The position numbers and the translations under genes are program-made. From positions 1 to 15,226 of the forward strand of contig CAAGJS010000374.1 of assembly GCA_900770275.1 (NCBI GenBank): DNA of 15,226 nt, written 5' to 3'. Source of the DNA: Erysipelotrichaceae bacterium (GTDB lineage Bacteria; Bacillota_I; Bacilli_A; Erysipelotrichales; Erysipelotrichaceae). Positions 1 to 7,950 of the stretch are shown one piece after another; the stretch's first letter is position 1, and each line of letters begins with the position of its first letter. The notes under the pieces were generated by a model that worked only from the letters and a program-made list of their open reading frames with translations, was not told the origin of the DNA and ran no database searches.

Positions 1-143
1 ATGAACACATCCTTCTTCTGCTCCCATGTTGTTCCTGAGTAAATCGTGTTCGGGTCGGTCTGGGAAAAGCCGCCGAATCCAACGGGAAATGGGCAGTTAT
101 TCACGGCTGTACCCCCCCCGCCGATCATCCTGATACGTTCCAT
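1..143 (-). CDS. Truncated tail-tip/fibre-like protein (5' part only)
   Basis: This reading frame starts at an ATG (143-141) that shares one base with the stop of the upstream gene (TAATG) and runs off the left edge after 47 complete codons. The visible start is MERIRMIGGGGTAVNN, and later it reads PNTIYSGTTWEQKKDVF. That second stretch resembles the NPSVYFGGTWERLKDRF stretch of the collar/fibre gene at 1322-1750, a signature often seen in phage tail fibre or baseplate adhesin proteins of Bacillota phages. From this and from its place at the end of the tail module I infer a distal tail or host-recognition protein. Residues 8-11 (four Gly) are encoded over a run of eight G, an unusual homopolymer near the start of a gene. 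The function cannot be fixed because the rest of the protein lies outside the window. Confidence 0.6.
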   Translation of the reverse strand, partial: MERIRMIGGGGTAVNNCPFPVGFGGFSQTDPNTIYSGTTWEQKKDVF

Positions 144-1129
144 TACTTTTCACCTCGGAAAATAATCGTTACCGGAATATCAATTGTTGGAACCGTTCCG
201 TATACCCATAAGTACATAATTCCGTTTTCTTGACTACCGACAAGATTTGCTTTCTGAAGTGCCTTTAGCTGTTCACGCGTGATACTGCTAGAAGGAACAA
301 CTTCTTGGTTGCTTGTAGCTGTAACAAGGCTGTCTTTAATTACATACTTTATCCAAACGCCATCACTTGACCAATTAGAAGCTGTAAGCGTGATGTTTTT
401 GGATGTAGTAACCAGCTTTTTGGTATTTGCGTCGATAGCAGTTTTATTAGATGCGATCGATGATGCATTGTCAGAAACCGATTTTTTAACCGCGTCGATT
501 TCTGTTTGCAGATTCCCGGCCGCATCTGTCGTCAGCTGATCTTTCATGGCGTCAAACCATGCGTCAAAATCCGATTTGTTGGACGCTTTGAACTCATCGT
601 AGTAGGCGTTAAACTGTGCAGCAAACTGGCTGTAATCCATCTCCTTGACGGTGCCCGTCACAATGCCGCACAGATCTGTGTTGCTGCGCGTGTCTGTGAT
701 GGCCGTTTGTGTGATGGATGTCGCGCCCGCCGCAATGTAAATCTGCGCCAAAACAATCTGGTAAATGTTATTCGCGCGCACCGGTGCCGTTGCTGTTGGG
801 TTCGCACTGTAAGTGCCTGTGATCGCCTTGATCGTGATCTTCCGATCCGTGTCGTTACGCTCAACAACAATCGTATCGATGCGCGGATAGGTTGCGCCCG
901 CTGTTGCCAGTGTCAGCTTTGTTGCGCTGTCAAAAAAGCGTACCTTGCCTTCAATGTTCGCGTATCCGCTGGAAACAGATACATCCATCCCCCCGGCGGA
1001 TGCGACCTGTAATTCCCCATTGAAAACGCCTGTCGTGAAGAACTTTCGCAGCCACTCCGCGAAGCTGTCAGCGTCATACAATCTGTCACTGTCTACAGAG
1101 TTCCAAAAAAGCCCATACTGATCAGCCAT
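143..1129 (-). CDS. Baseplate/receptor-binding-type tail protein
   Basis: This 328-residue tail-tip protein is probably part of the host-binding device at the tail end. The N-terminal part (about 1-165) follows a pattern common in Bacillota siphophages: a DADSFAEWLRKFFTTGVFNG-like start, a region ending in an IEGKVRFF beta segment, an RIDTIVVERND strand, an LAQIYIAAGATSITQTAITD stretch and DTRSNTDLCG. A central helical stalk (about 165-240) has a likely coiled coil. The C-terminus (about 245-328) is another frequent phage tail module ending PTIDIPVTIIFRGEK. The start has a strong Shine-Dalgarno (GGAGGTGACAA before ATG) and overlaps the end of the preceding 62-residue gene by 8 bases. I recognise the family type, not a specific named protein; the receptor is unknown. 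Confidence 0.75.
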   Translation of the reverse strand: MADQYGLFWNSVDSDRLYDADSFAEWLRKFFTTGVFNGELQVASAGGMDVSVSSGYANIEGKVRFFDSATKLTLATAGATYPRIDTIVVERNDTDRKITIKAITGTYSANPTATAPVRANNIYQIVLAQIYIAAGATSITQTAITDTRSNTDLCGIVTGTVKEMDYSQFAAQFNAYYDEFKASNKSDFDAWFDAMKDQLTTDAAGNLQTEIDAVKKSVSDNASSIASNKTAIDANTKKLVTTSKNITLTASNWSSDGVWIKYVIKDSLVTATSNQEVVPSSSITREQLKALQKANLVGSQENGIMYLWVYGTVPTIDIPVTIIFRGEK

Positions 1130-1310
1130 TTGTCACCTCCGAAGTCGTAAAGAAGCGCACATCCGGATTGCTGATGAGGCGCATTGTTACGAAAAAAGTT
1201 TGACCTGATAAATCGATATACTCGCCTCTCTTAAAGTCCACTGCAATCACGCGCTTTTCGGCTTGCAAAGCGTCGAAAACTGCGGAAGATTCGATCTGTT
1301 TAATTTCCAT
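1122..1310 (-). CDS. Small tail-module protein of unknown function
   Basis: This is a 62-residue protein beginning MEIKQIESSAVFDAL. An in-frame start further upstream (1340) is possible, but I chose the ATG at 1310 because AAAGGAG lies 6 bases before it, and the upstream start would sit inside the end of the collar gene without a ribosome binding site. The sequence looks beta-rich (RVIAVDFKRGEYIDLSGQTF, FFVTMRLI), with no signal peptide, membrane segment or metal-binding motif. Its place between two tail-tip adhesin genes suggests a small baseplate or fibre-attachment component, or a chaperone for a neighbour, but that is inference from position. It overlaps the following gene by 8 bases, so the two are probably translated together. 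Confidence 0.6.
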   Translation of the reverse strand: MEIKQIESSAVFDALQAEKRVIAVDFKRGEYIDLSGQTFFVTMRLISNPDVRFFTTSEVTNG

Positions 1311-1321
1311 TTTTATCTCCT

Positions 1322-1750
1322 TTACGCCACTCTTACCCACGTGTAAACCGCAAGATAGGGCGGAAGATTGTTGTGGGGCTTGTTTCCGCCCACGCTCCCA
1401 GTATTTCCGTACTTCATTTCAGCTTTTTTAGCACTCGGCCAGTCGATCGTTGTGTCCGAGTTCTGTAGCAGGAAAGATCCAGAGCCATTGATAAAATTCA
1501 TATCATCAGTTCCGGTGATCGATTCCAACGGGTGTGTATGGCTTGGTAGTTCATCTGTTGTTAATAGATGCTCTGCTTCTCCGCCCGTACTCCCCGCTGC
1601 GTAAGTATCACCTGCCGCAAGCAGAAATCTGTCTTTCAGACGTTCCCATGTACCGCCAAAATATACAGATGGATTTGTAGAATCGACCGACAAATATATG
1701 CTCCCGATGGGATGCTGGTCAGACTGCATTGTTTTGATTTTTTCAGCCAT
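1322..1750 (-). CDS. Short tail fibre / collar-domain protein
   Basis: This 142-residue distal tail protein is of the tail-collar or gp10/gp12 C-terminal type. Residues 25-43 (TNPSVYFGGTWERLKDRFL) carry the GGTWE signature. Residues 69-74 (PSHTHP) contain an HxH pair (H71, H73), which in T4-like fibre proteins coordinates metal and stabilises a trimer. The end (GGNKPHNNLPPYLAVYTWVR, about 121-140) is the standard closing motif of these fibre tips. The family knowledge suggests a trimeric, metal-stabilised adhesin; trimerisation itself is not visible. An AGGAG box lies ahead of the ATG, which overlaps the stop of the gp37-like gene by 8 bases. At this length it consists of little more than the tip domain, so it presumably docks onto a neighbouring tip protein. 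Confidence 0.78.
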   Translation of the reverse strand: MAEKIKTMQSDQHPIGSIYLSVDSTNPSVYFGGTWERLKDRFLLAAGDTYAAGSTGGEAEHLLTTDELPSHTHPLESITGTDDMNFINGSGSFLLQNSDTTIDWPSAKKAEMKYGNTGSVGGNKPHNNLPPYLAVYTWVRVA

Positions 1751-3137
1751 AAGACACTCCTGTAATTAAGATCGCAAAGCTGGATGCGACTGCTTTTGTG
1801 CAGTAAATATTGATCGTTTTTCCACCTGCATCATCCACGCCGTAAAACTTAATTAGCTGGAAATTTGCAAGTTCTGTATCTGTTGGCACTTGATTTGATC
1901 CGGTCGGATAAGCACTGAGATCTGTTGTGTCCCACTGGTACGCATTGGTAAGCGTCTTGGTGTACTTTTGGTAAGAAACCCCATTGATCGTCTCCGATGT
2001 ATGCGCATCCGAAGCACCGATCGTAATGGTTTCGCTGGCGTGTTTTGATCCGCCGACGCTGACACCGCCTCCGCCTGTGCTGGTCATCGTTCCCAGCAGG
2101 TTCTTGACTGTCAGCCCTTCGCCGAATTTTGGCTCGATCTTATAGATACCGTTCTCGTAGACTTCCGAAATCTCCGTGATCCGAAAGTTTTGGGTGATCC
2201 CATACGCCTCTTTTTGGACCGTTACGATGTCGCCAAGATCGTAGTCCGTAAGGTACTTAAAATTACCGTTTGGATTGACTGACGCATCGAAAGACGATGC
2301 CAGAATCGCATTCGAAAGAGCGGCATTTCCACGCTGTTTCAGTGCTTCTTTATACTGCGAATCGCTGATGCTGTCGTTGCGTACATCGGTCGCAGAAAGA
2401 AAGCTCTCGCGTCTCTCTAAGCCTGTAGAATCGGTCGCTCCAACTTCAACGATTGTGCGATCCGATCCCTCTCCCTGCCCTCCAACGTAGCAGACGTTTT
2501 TATAAATTTGCTCATTCTCTTCGTAAGTCGCACTGTTTAAGTTTGCGAAGCTGTCCGAAAAGATGACCCGCTCCCGATCTGACTGCGTAAGGGAATGATC
2601 TAAACCTCTGTAAAGTTCAAAATAGATCTTCTTGTTTACAAAATCAGGGCGGAACCGGAAGCCCGTTGCCATGCCTGAACAGATCTCTTCGACCTTTGCA
2701 AGCAGATTCTGATAGGTGGCCTGAAAGCTAACTTTTTCCGTGAACCCCTGCACTGTCCCCAGCTCCACCTGTGGAATCGGCACCGCGTTGGTATAAAGTT
2801 CTCTTATGACTGTTTCAGCATTTTTGCCGTAGCACTCATAAAAAGGACGGATCAGCCGACGATCCATGTAGGATGAAAGAAAACGGCCTTTGACTGTGAT
2901 TTCCGCTTTATTCGCCGTTTCTTCCAGGTTCAGATCCTCAATCACGCCTGCTTCTTTCGCCCCGCGCTTATAGACCAGATTCCCGCGCTTTAGAAGCTGT
3001 AGATTGTTCGGAGTGATGGGGCAATGGAGCTCAAAACTTCCGGGCTCCACGTACTTTCGCACCCATTGGAGGCTCGAATAGTTGTCAATCACTCCCTCAA
3101 AATCCATGCTTGCGTTGTAAACTCTGACTTCGATCAT
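1743..3137 (-). CDS. Siphovirus gp37-like tail-tip protein
   Basis: This 464-residue protein matches what I know of the Siphovirus ReqiPepy6 gp37-like family, which occupies the Tal/tail-hub position just after Dit. The N-terminal half starts MIEVRVYNASMDFEGVIDNY and has a typical WVRKYVEPGSFELHCP stretch, then GVIEDLNLEE and a GRFLSSYMDRRLI segment. Residues up to about 345 hold the hub-like body, ending KFGEGLTVKNLLG. A Gly/Ser-rich linker (TSTGGGGVSVGGSK) follows, then a C-terminal domain of about 100 residues that may be an accessory carbohydrate-binding or attachment domain. No peptidase motif is evident. The ATG overlaps the Dit stop (ATGA) and has no strong Shine-Dalgarno, suggesting coupled translation. 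Confidence 0.8.
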   Translation of the reverse strand: MIEVRVYNASMDFEGVIDNYSSLQWVRKYVEPGSFELHCPITPNNLQLLKRGNLVYKRGAKEAGVIEDLNLEETANKAEITVKGRFLSSYMDRRLIRPFYECYGKNAETVIRELYTNAVPIPQVELGTVQGFTEKVSFQATYQNLLAKVEEICSGMATGFRFRPDFVNKKIYFELYRGLDHSLTQSDRERVIFSDSFANLNSATYEENEQIYKNVCYVGGQGEGSDRTIVEVGATDSTGLERRESFLSATDVRNDSISDSQYKEALKQRGNAALSNAILASSFDASVNPNGNFKYLTDYDLGDIVTVQKEAYGITQNFRITEISEVYENGIYKIEPKFGEGLTVKNLLGTMTSTGGGGVSVGGSKHASETITIGASDAHTSETINGVSYQKYTKTLTNAYQWDTTDLSAYPTGSNQVPTDTELANFQLIKFYGVDDAGGKTINIYCTKAVASSFAILITGVSYG

Positions 3138-4006
3138 GCGCTTGTGTACCTGTTTCGATAGCTGATTGTTAAGACCATGCTGTCAACACCTTCGTCGGCA
3201 CTGTATCCTATGGAATTCGATCCTCTGCGCAGCTGTAAAAAGCTGGAATCCTCGCTGAGATACTGGTTGATACTGGAATCCACTCCATCATGTGTCAGTA
3301 TGACCTTTTTATTGCCGTTGTCCGTCGTCACCGTCACCACATCCCCAGCCACAAGACTAAGCGGCTTGGTTGTTGTCCCGATGGAGATATGAGCATGGTC
3401 TTCGACGCGCGTAATCGACGGGTTTTTAACCGATCCATTGCACGCAATCTTGATCGTCATGCCTGTGCCATCAACACTAAGATCGTTGTTGATAACTTTG
3501 ATCTTTTCTTTTTGGCGGTATCCAAATTCTTCTTTCGCGGCCGCAAAAGCATGTTTGAAAAAGAAGGATGGCATGAAGGATGACATCGTAAAGCTTGTGT
3601 CGTAAAGATCGTAAAAGTAAGGATCGGGACAGATCAAAGAGACTTGATGTGTACGATATGCGTTAATCCCGTCCGAAGTTACTTTCTCGACAATGTACTC
3701 AATTTTGCGCTCTTCGCTCCCGTCTCTGATCAGCAGCTCTCCTAATGTCTTTTCCTCAAACAGCGCATTTAAAAAGGCGCGGTTTTCTACATAATTCCCG
3801 ATGTCTTTCAGCGTTAAAACAATATTGCGCTGCTTCAAAGATGAAGAATGATAAACAGATCCATCAACACCAGTGTTGGATGAAGTGTTGACGTTCATCG
3901 CTTTTGAATAAATCCCATCTGCATCAGCCAAAAGAAAGGGCGAGAATCCGCCCTCTCCAAACGTGCAGCTGATGCCGTTTTTATTTATGCATGTAACTGA
4001 TCGCAT
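3134..4006 (-). CDS. Distal tail protein (Dit-like)
   Basis: This 290-residue protein sits between the tape measure and the gp37-like hub, the usual place of Dit. It fits the siphovirus phage-tail (Dit) family: a short N-terminal strand region, the KQRNIVLTLKDI strand, then ENRAFLNALFEEKTLGELLI and the CPDPYFYD motif (about residue 125-132), which is very characteristic of this family. The C-terminal half (about 165-290) is a beta-rich, galectin-like part with GDVVTVTTDNGNKKVIL. Dit forms the hexameric ring joining tail tube to tip. The ATG shares its A with the tape-measure stop (TAATG), and no separate strong ribosome binding site is needed. Confidence 0.82.
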   Translation of the reverse strand: MRSVTCINKNGISCTFGEGGFSPFLLADADGIYSKAMNVNTSSNTGVDGSVYHSSSLKQRNIVLTLKDIGNYVENRAFLNALFEEKTLGELLIRDGSEERKIEYIVEKVTSDGINAYRTHQVSLICPDPYFYDLYDTSFTMSSFMPSFFFKHAFAAAKEEFGYRQKEKIKVINNDLSVDGTGMTIKIACNGSVKNPSITRVEDHAHISIGTTTKPLSLVAGDVVTVTTDNGNKKVILTHDGVDSSINQYLSEDSSFLQLRRGSNSIGYSADEGVDSMVLTISYRNRYTSA

Positions 4007-6387
4007 TAGACACCTCGCAATGAAAGCAGAAGCTCCCGCGTGGAATTCCGCGTCTGTCGAGCGATCTCGCTTGGATCGAGTTCAGAAGGTGCGTTGATCG
4101 TGATGGACTGGTTAAAAGTCTGCGAAGAATTTGAGATCATGTTCTGCATGTAATCTTCAGACATAATCACCTCACGCCCAGCTTCCCCACCGCCAAGCAG
4201 ACTACTCCCGTTTGTGCCGAAGATTGTGGCGCCTTCCAGAATAATCGGCTGATCCATTGCCTTGCTGTACCAGTTAACAGAAACAGAAGGAACACCACCA
4301 TTTGCATTAAAACCACCGCTCATTGAGAAGTGAGGAAGTGCAATGTGTTGATTAAACTCAAACTTCGTTTCCTTGAACTTCTTGGCCATATCGTCGATGC
4401 TTTCGATGACTTTCTTCTTCATCGTATCCATCGTTTTGGAAATGGATGTATCAGCATCCGTGAAGCTCTTCTGCATTGTCGATAGATCTGTTTTTAGCCC
4501 GGAAATCCCTGTTTTGATTTTCGGGAACTGCGTAATCAGTTTATCGAAGTGCTCCGTCATCTTTTTCATGGCCGGATTGAAGACAAGGCTCGAAGCCGAA
4601 ACGACACCCATATTCACAGACATGTCCAGAAGGCCTAGCCCTAGTGCCACCGCGCCCGCTGCACCCGCAGCAGAGCCAAGTCCAAACGTGGTCAGCCCTC
4701 CAGCCAGTTCAAGGAATGCCAGTGCTGACGACGATCCATATTCCGAAACAACCGGAAGCTGTTCCGCCAGCTTTGCCAGTCCTGAAGCTGCAAGATCAAC
4801 ACCAGCACCAATGCCGAGTGCCGCCGCGCCAAATGCAACGAATCCAACGGCACCAGCTGTTAATGCGGGCCCCAGTGCCGCGGCACCAGCTGCTAAGCCA
4901 GCAATTGACACAACCATCAATGCCATTGCCGCTCCTGCCCCCGGTCCTGCCTGTGTTACTTTTACAGCTGCATCCGCAACCTGTTTGATCCCAACACCAG
5001 CAAGAGCAATTCCTGCCCCCAGAGCTACCAGAGACAATGCCTGCCCTGCCAGCTGGCCAAATGAAGTAGATGCCTGTGTCACTCCTGGTGCTGCCTGCGC
5101 AGCAGATGTCCCAAGCCCTGTAAGCTTTGATGCAAAACCGCCTGCTTTTGTTGCCACATTCCCGAAATGTGATGCCAGGCTTGAAGCACCTGTAATCAAT
5201 TTCCCACCAGTGCTGATAACCGGTCCGGCAGCGGATGATAACAGCGCAGCCTTAACAATGAGATCGCGTGTTGATGGATTCAATCCTTCCCAGATTTCGC
5301 TTCCCTTCTGCAGAATCGGTACAAGTGTCTGCACCGCCGACGTAATTGATGGCATGACAGCCTCGCCGATCTGATACCCAAGCACCATCAGGTTATTGAG
5401 CACTGTTTGCCACTGATCGGCAGGATCATGCATTGCATCAAATGTATCAGCTGTAGACCCTAGTGCATCCTGTAGACTTGTCTGCGATTGCGTAAACATG
5501 TCCGCGTTCAATGTTCCATTGTTAAACAGCTCGTACAGCTTTGCTCCTGCTCGTGTCCCGAAGATGGCAACAGCATCATCGGAACTCCCTACTGCCTTCT
5601 GGAACTCCTCCTGCATGCTGACACCATCCTGCATAGCGGATGCCTGCACGCGCGTAAGACCCATCATGACCGTCTGCACATCAGCACCGGATTTCTCCAA
5701 CTGCCCAAGCAGAACCGCAGAATCCGAGGCATTCAATCCCATGCTCTGCAGCGCGGTGCTGTTCTGCACCATCAGCTGCTCAAGGGTATCCATGCTGATG
5801 CCGGTATCCTGACCAACCTTATTTAAGGTGTCAAGCATTGCGCCAGCGTCGTCAGCTGTAAGCCCAAAGGCAGACATTGCCTTCTGTACATTATCAATGG
5901 AACTGTTTACATCAACATTGTTGATCTGTGCAAACTTTAGGAATTGCTGTGACATTTCCTCCAGCTGCTCCCCTGTTGCACCAAATCGGGTATTGATTTC
6001 ACCAACGGCGGTTCCCGCATCTGCAAAGCTGACCGGCATTGTTGTTGCCAGATCCTTAACCGTCTGCTGCATCTTTTCAAGGGCTTCGCCGGAAGCTCCT
6101 GTTTTCTGCACAACAATGTCAAGCCCGTTATCAACCTTCGACCACGATGCCATCGCTGCAGTTAATCCTGCTGTAATCGGAACAGACACCTTCTTTGAAA
6201 ACTCATCACCGAATTTTGTTACGTTCTTTCCAAACGAATCGGAAAAGCCTGATCCTGCTTTCTTTCCGGCATTCTTTCCTGATTCTTCGGATGGATCTTC
6301 AAGCGCTGTTTTCAGGTTCCCGCTAATATCTTCTGTGGTTGGTACAATCCGCACGTAGGCGGTTGCAAGTTCTATTCCTTCTGCCAT
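4006..6387 (-). CDS. Tail tape measure protein
   Basis: This 793-residue protein sets tail length and is the longest gene in the window. Residues about 1-70 are a helical N-terminus. Residues about 80-350 match the phage tail tape measure (PhageMin_Tail) pattern: VVQKTGASGEALEKMQQTVK, a QINNVDVNSS stretch, LNKVGQDTGISMDTL and a KSGADVQTVMMGLTRVQASA helix. Residues about 445-590 form long Ala/Gly-rich hydrophobic helices (for example LALGAGIALAG-like runs), which in this family can insert in the host membrane during DNA entry. The C-terminus carries QPIILEGATIFG and GGEAGREVI, frequent in these proteins. By the usual rule of about 0.15 nm per residue, the tail would be near 120 nm (inference). 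GGAGGGAAGAA precedes the ATG, and the start overlaps the chaperone T reading frame by 16 bases. Confidence 0.92.
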   Translation of the reverse strand: MAEGIELATAYVRIVPTTEDISGNLKTALEDPSEESGKNAGKKAGSGFSDSFGKNVTKFGDEFSKKVSVPITAGLTAAMASWSKVDNGLDIVVQKTGASGEALEKMQQTVKDLATTMPVSFADAGTAVGEINTRFGATGEQLEEMSQQFLKFAQINNVDVNSSIDNVQKAMSAFGLTADDAGAMLDTLNKVGQDTGISMDTLEQLMVQNSTALQSMGLNASDSAVLLGQLEKSGADVQTVMMGLTRVQASAMQDGVSMQEEFQKAVGSSDDAVAIFGTRAGAKLYELFNNGTLNADMFTQSQTSLQDALGSTADTFDAMHDPADQWQTVLNNLMVLGYQIGEAVMPSITSAVQTLVPILQKGSEIWEGLNPSTRDLIVKAALLSSAAGPVISTGGKLITGASSLASHFGNVATKAGGFASKLTGLGTSAAQAAPGVTQASTSFGQLAGQALSLVALGAGIALAGVGIKQVADAAVKVTQAGPGAGAAMALMVVSIAGLAAGAAALGPALTAGAVGFVAFGAAALGIGAGVDLAASGLAKLAEQLPVVSEYGSSSALAFLELAGGLTTFGLGSAAGAAGAVALGLGLLDMSVNMGVVSASSLVFNPAMKKMTEHFDKLITQFPKIKTGISGLKTDLSTMQKSFTDADTSISKTMDTMKKKVIESIDDMAKKFKETKFEFNQHIALPHFSMSGGFNANGGVPSVSVNWYSKAMDQPIILEGATIFGTNGSSLLGGGEAGREVIMSEDYMQNMISNSSQTFNQSITINAPSELDPSEIARQTRNSTRELLLSLRGV

Positions 6388-6767
6388 TTCTTCCCTCCGT
6401 AACGTGCTTCAAAAAACTCTTCGGCGCTGTCAAACCGCATCACGCCTTTCTGCTGATCATGTTTGTGCTCCCGCCCAAGCACCCAGTCCGTTAGCTGTGG
6501 TGGATAATCCTTTCCGGATGTATTTGACAAAAGCCAGCAGACATTTGTCAGCTTGTCGATAATCATGGCAGTTGCCAGTGATTCCGGCAGCTCGTTATGA
6601 ATGCCTGATGTCTTCTTTTTGGATCTTGAATCAGGCCCTAAACCGGAAACAAGCACCGCCACCTTAGACGGCGGCAGTGCTGTCATATCGAATAAATGAT
6701 ACGTTTCTGCAAGATCACACACGATTTCGTCATGGTAATCTCGCAGCGTTCCGGCAAGGGCAATCAG
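6372..6767 (-). CDS. Tail assembly chaperone T part (made by -1 frameshift as G-T fusion)
   Basis: This frame has no good start of its own: the first possible start (GTG at 6722) has no ribosome binding site and lies inside a continuous open frame that begins before it. Reading on from the slippery site at 6767-6773 gives LIALAGTLRDYHDEIVCDLA, then ETYHLFDMTALPPSKVAVLV and an acidic/basic C-terminus. This is the arrangement of lambda gpG/gpGT and its Bacillota counterparts, where a minority of ribosomes slip back one base to make a fusion. The fusion would span 7030-6767 plus 6767-6372, about 219 residues. The T part recruits tail tube subunits to the tape measure and is absent from the virion in known systems. 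Only the in-frame extension is seen directly; the frameshift is inferred. Confidence 0.82.
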   Translation of the reverse strand: MIALAGTLRDYHDEIVCDLAETYHLFDMTALPPSKVAVLVSGLGPDSRSKKKTSGIHNELPESLATAMIIDKLTNVCWLLSNTSGKDYPPQLTDWVLGREHKHDQQKGVMRFDSAEEFFEARYGGKKWQKE

Positions 6768-7030
6768 TTTTTTCCTTCGCTGATCGAATTGAGAAACGAC
6801 AGAAATTCCGAAGACATGGCCGTGCTGTGCACAATTCCATCCTTCGAAAGACCGCGAACATGTTCTTTCAATGCGGTATATCCTTCATCGCCAAGAACCA
6901 TCTTCATCCCCTGAATGAGAGCAGATGATCTTCCTTTATCGGCTTCCGTCAGGATCTCAACCAGTTCCCAGTTATCAACCGCAGTCGCATTGACTTCCCA
7001 TTCGAAGCCTGTTTTTGTCTTGCCCTTCAT
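6764..7030 (-). CDS. Tail assembly chaperone G
   Basis: This 88-residue protein starts MKGKTKTGFEWEVNA and includes DNWELVEILTEADKG, typical of the first tail assembly chaperone (gpG-like). It lies between the tail tube and tape measure genes, as expected. The frame could begin at a GTG at 7039, but that GTG lies within the ribosome binding site AGGTGA, which is well placed (5 bases) for the ATG at 7030, so I chose the ATG. It would coat the tape measure during tail assembly. Its last codons are GGA AAA AAC followed at once by TGA, which forms a classic slippery site. Confidence 0.82.
   Translation of the reverse strand: MKGKTKTGFEWEVNATAVDNWELVEILTEADKGRSSALIQGMKMVLGDEGYTALKEHVRGLSKDGIVHSTAMSSEFLSFLNSISEGKN
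6767..6773 (-). promoter_or_regulatory. A AAA AAC slippery heptamer (programmed -1 frameshift site)
   Basis: On the minus strand the end of chaperone G reads GGA AAA AAC TGA. The heptamer A AAA AAC fits the X XXY YYZ rule for -1 slippage and sits directly before the stop. Slipping back one base opens the T frame for 131 codons. No convincing downstream hairpin or pseudoknot and no well-spaced internal Shine-Dalgarno was found by eye, so the efficiency cannot be judged. Confidence 0.8.
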
Positions 7031-7042
7031 TGCATTCACCTA

Positions 7043-7600
7043 TTAGGCCTTCGGCTTGATGTAGTCAGTCGAGGTAAGGCCGGTTCCATCACCCAGAGCG
7101 GTAATAGTTACGCCATACCCAATAGCTTCATCCACCTTGAAAGATACATCGCCCAGCTCAGTGATCTTGCCATGCGGAATCACGATTCGCAGCAGGCTGC
7201 CGTTATCAAGGATCTGATCAATCACCCACGCATGCTCAACAGGCTCTGCAGAGTTATGAGATACAGACATGCCGGTTGACACATCCGTCTTGACGTTATT
7301 TTCGCCGTATGCAACCTTCTGCACATCAACGTTCAAGGCTTCAATCATCGTAAAGCCAAATGTTTCTGTGACATCCGTCTGCATTACCTTGACCGTATTT
7401 CCGCCCCAATCCTTGATTCCCTTCGTGGAACGCTTGATCTTGCGCGTAAGGCCACCATCGCCAATCGTCCCGACACAAACAAACGCTTTATCAAGATCAG
7501 CGTCTGCAGATGTCGGAAGTGTAGACCCTTCCGGTGCATAGAAAATTGCGCCAGTGCTCTTAGGCTTGCCGACAGCGATGTTTGCAGTATTGTTTCCCAT
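7043..7600 (-). CDS. Major tail tube protein
   Basis: This 185-residue protein starts MGNNTANIAVGKPKSTGAIF and has PEGSTLPTSAD, a VGTIGDGGLTRK strand and VMQTDVTETFGFTMIEA, all typical of Bacillota siphophage major tail proteins. It polymerises as rings into the tail tube. GGAGGTTAAAAA before the ATG is a strong ribosome binding site, fitting a highly made structural protein. Its gene lies right after the tail terminator and just before the chaperone pair. The length is normal for a tube protein without an added Ig-like decoration domain. Confidence 0.88.
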   Translation of the reverse strand: MGNNTANIAVGKPKSTGAIFYAPEGSTLPTSADADLDKAFVCVGTIGDGGLTRKIKRSTKGIKDWGGNTVKVMQTDVTETFGFTMIEALNVDVQKVAYGENNVKTDVSTGMSVSHNSAEPVEHAWVIDQILDNGSLLRIVIPHGKITELGDVSFKVDEAIGYGVTITALGDGTGLTSTDYIKPKA

Positions 7601-7611
7601 TTTTTAACCTC

Positions 7612-7950
7612 CTAAATCTCTTTCGAGACAACCGAAAAGACCGCCTGATAACGATATTGCTTGGCGGCCATGTTTGTAAAATTGTAATCACTCACCAGCT
7701 TTATTGATGTAATCCCTTCAATCTCTGCCTGAAGCAGAATACGCTTCATTCGATCATTCAGAGCAGCTGCATCCGCAAGACGTGGTGCAATCGACTGAAC
7801 AGCAATCGTGCAGGTTGTAACCCAGTTTCGACTTGTTGAACCCGTGCGCTCAACTATACAGTACTCATCCGGCACCTTCTCAGGGCGCTCCATGTAGGTT
7901 TTGATGCCGCTGGAATTAAGCAGCTTCCTGATTTCGTTTTCCGGAATCAT
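7612..7950 (-). CDS. Tail terminator/tail completion protein
   Basis: This 112-residue protein starts MIPENEIRKLLNSSGIKTYM, with EYCIVERTGSTSRNW and VQSIAPRLADAAALNDRMKR in the middle. This resembles the gpU/gp17-type minor tail proteins that cap the tail tube and join it to the head. The position before the major tail tube gene agrees. The ATG overlaps the stop of the gp10-like gene by 4 bases (ATGA) and a GGAG box lies 7 bases before it. The role is assigned by order and pattern, so it is less certain than for its neighbours. Confidence 0.68.
   Translation of the reverse strand: MIPENEIRKLLNSSGIKTYMERPEKVPDEYCIVERTGSTSRNWVTTCTIAVQSIAPRLADAAALNDRMKRILLQAEIEGITSIKLVSDYNFTNMAAKQYRYQAVFSVVSKEI

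Noticed and set aside
1..3137. Diversity-generating retroelement or tail-fibre switching cassette
   Set aside because: No reverse transcriptase, template/variable repeat pair, invertase or inverted repeats were seen among the tail-tip genes.
4373..5374. Long plus-strand open frame (333 codons) opposite the tape measure gene
   Set aside because: It is a shadow frame over the Ala/Gly-rich region of the tape measure; its Pro/Ala-rich content follows from reading GC-biased codons on the other strand, and no ribosome binding site or family pattern is seen.
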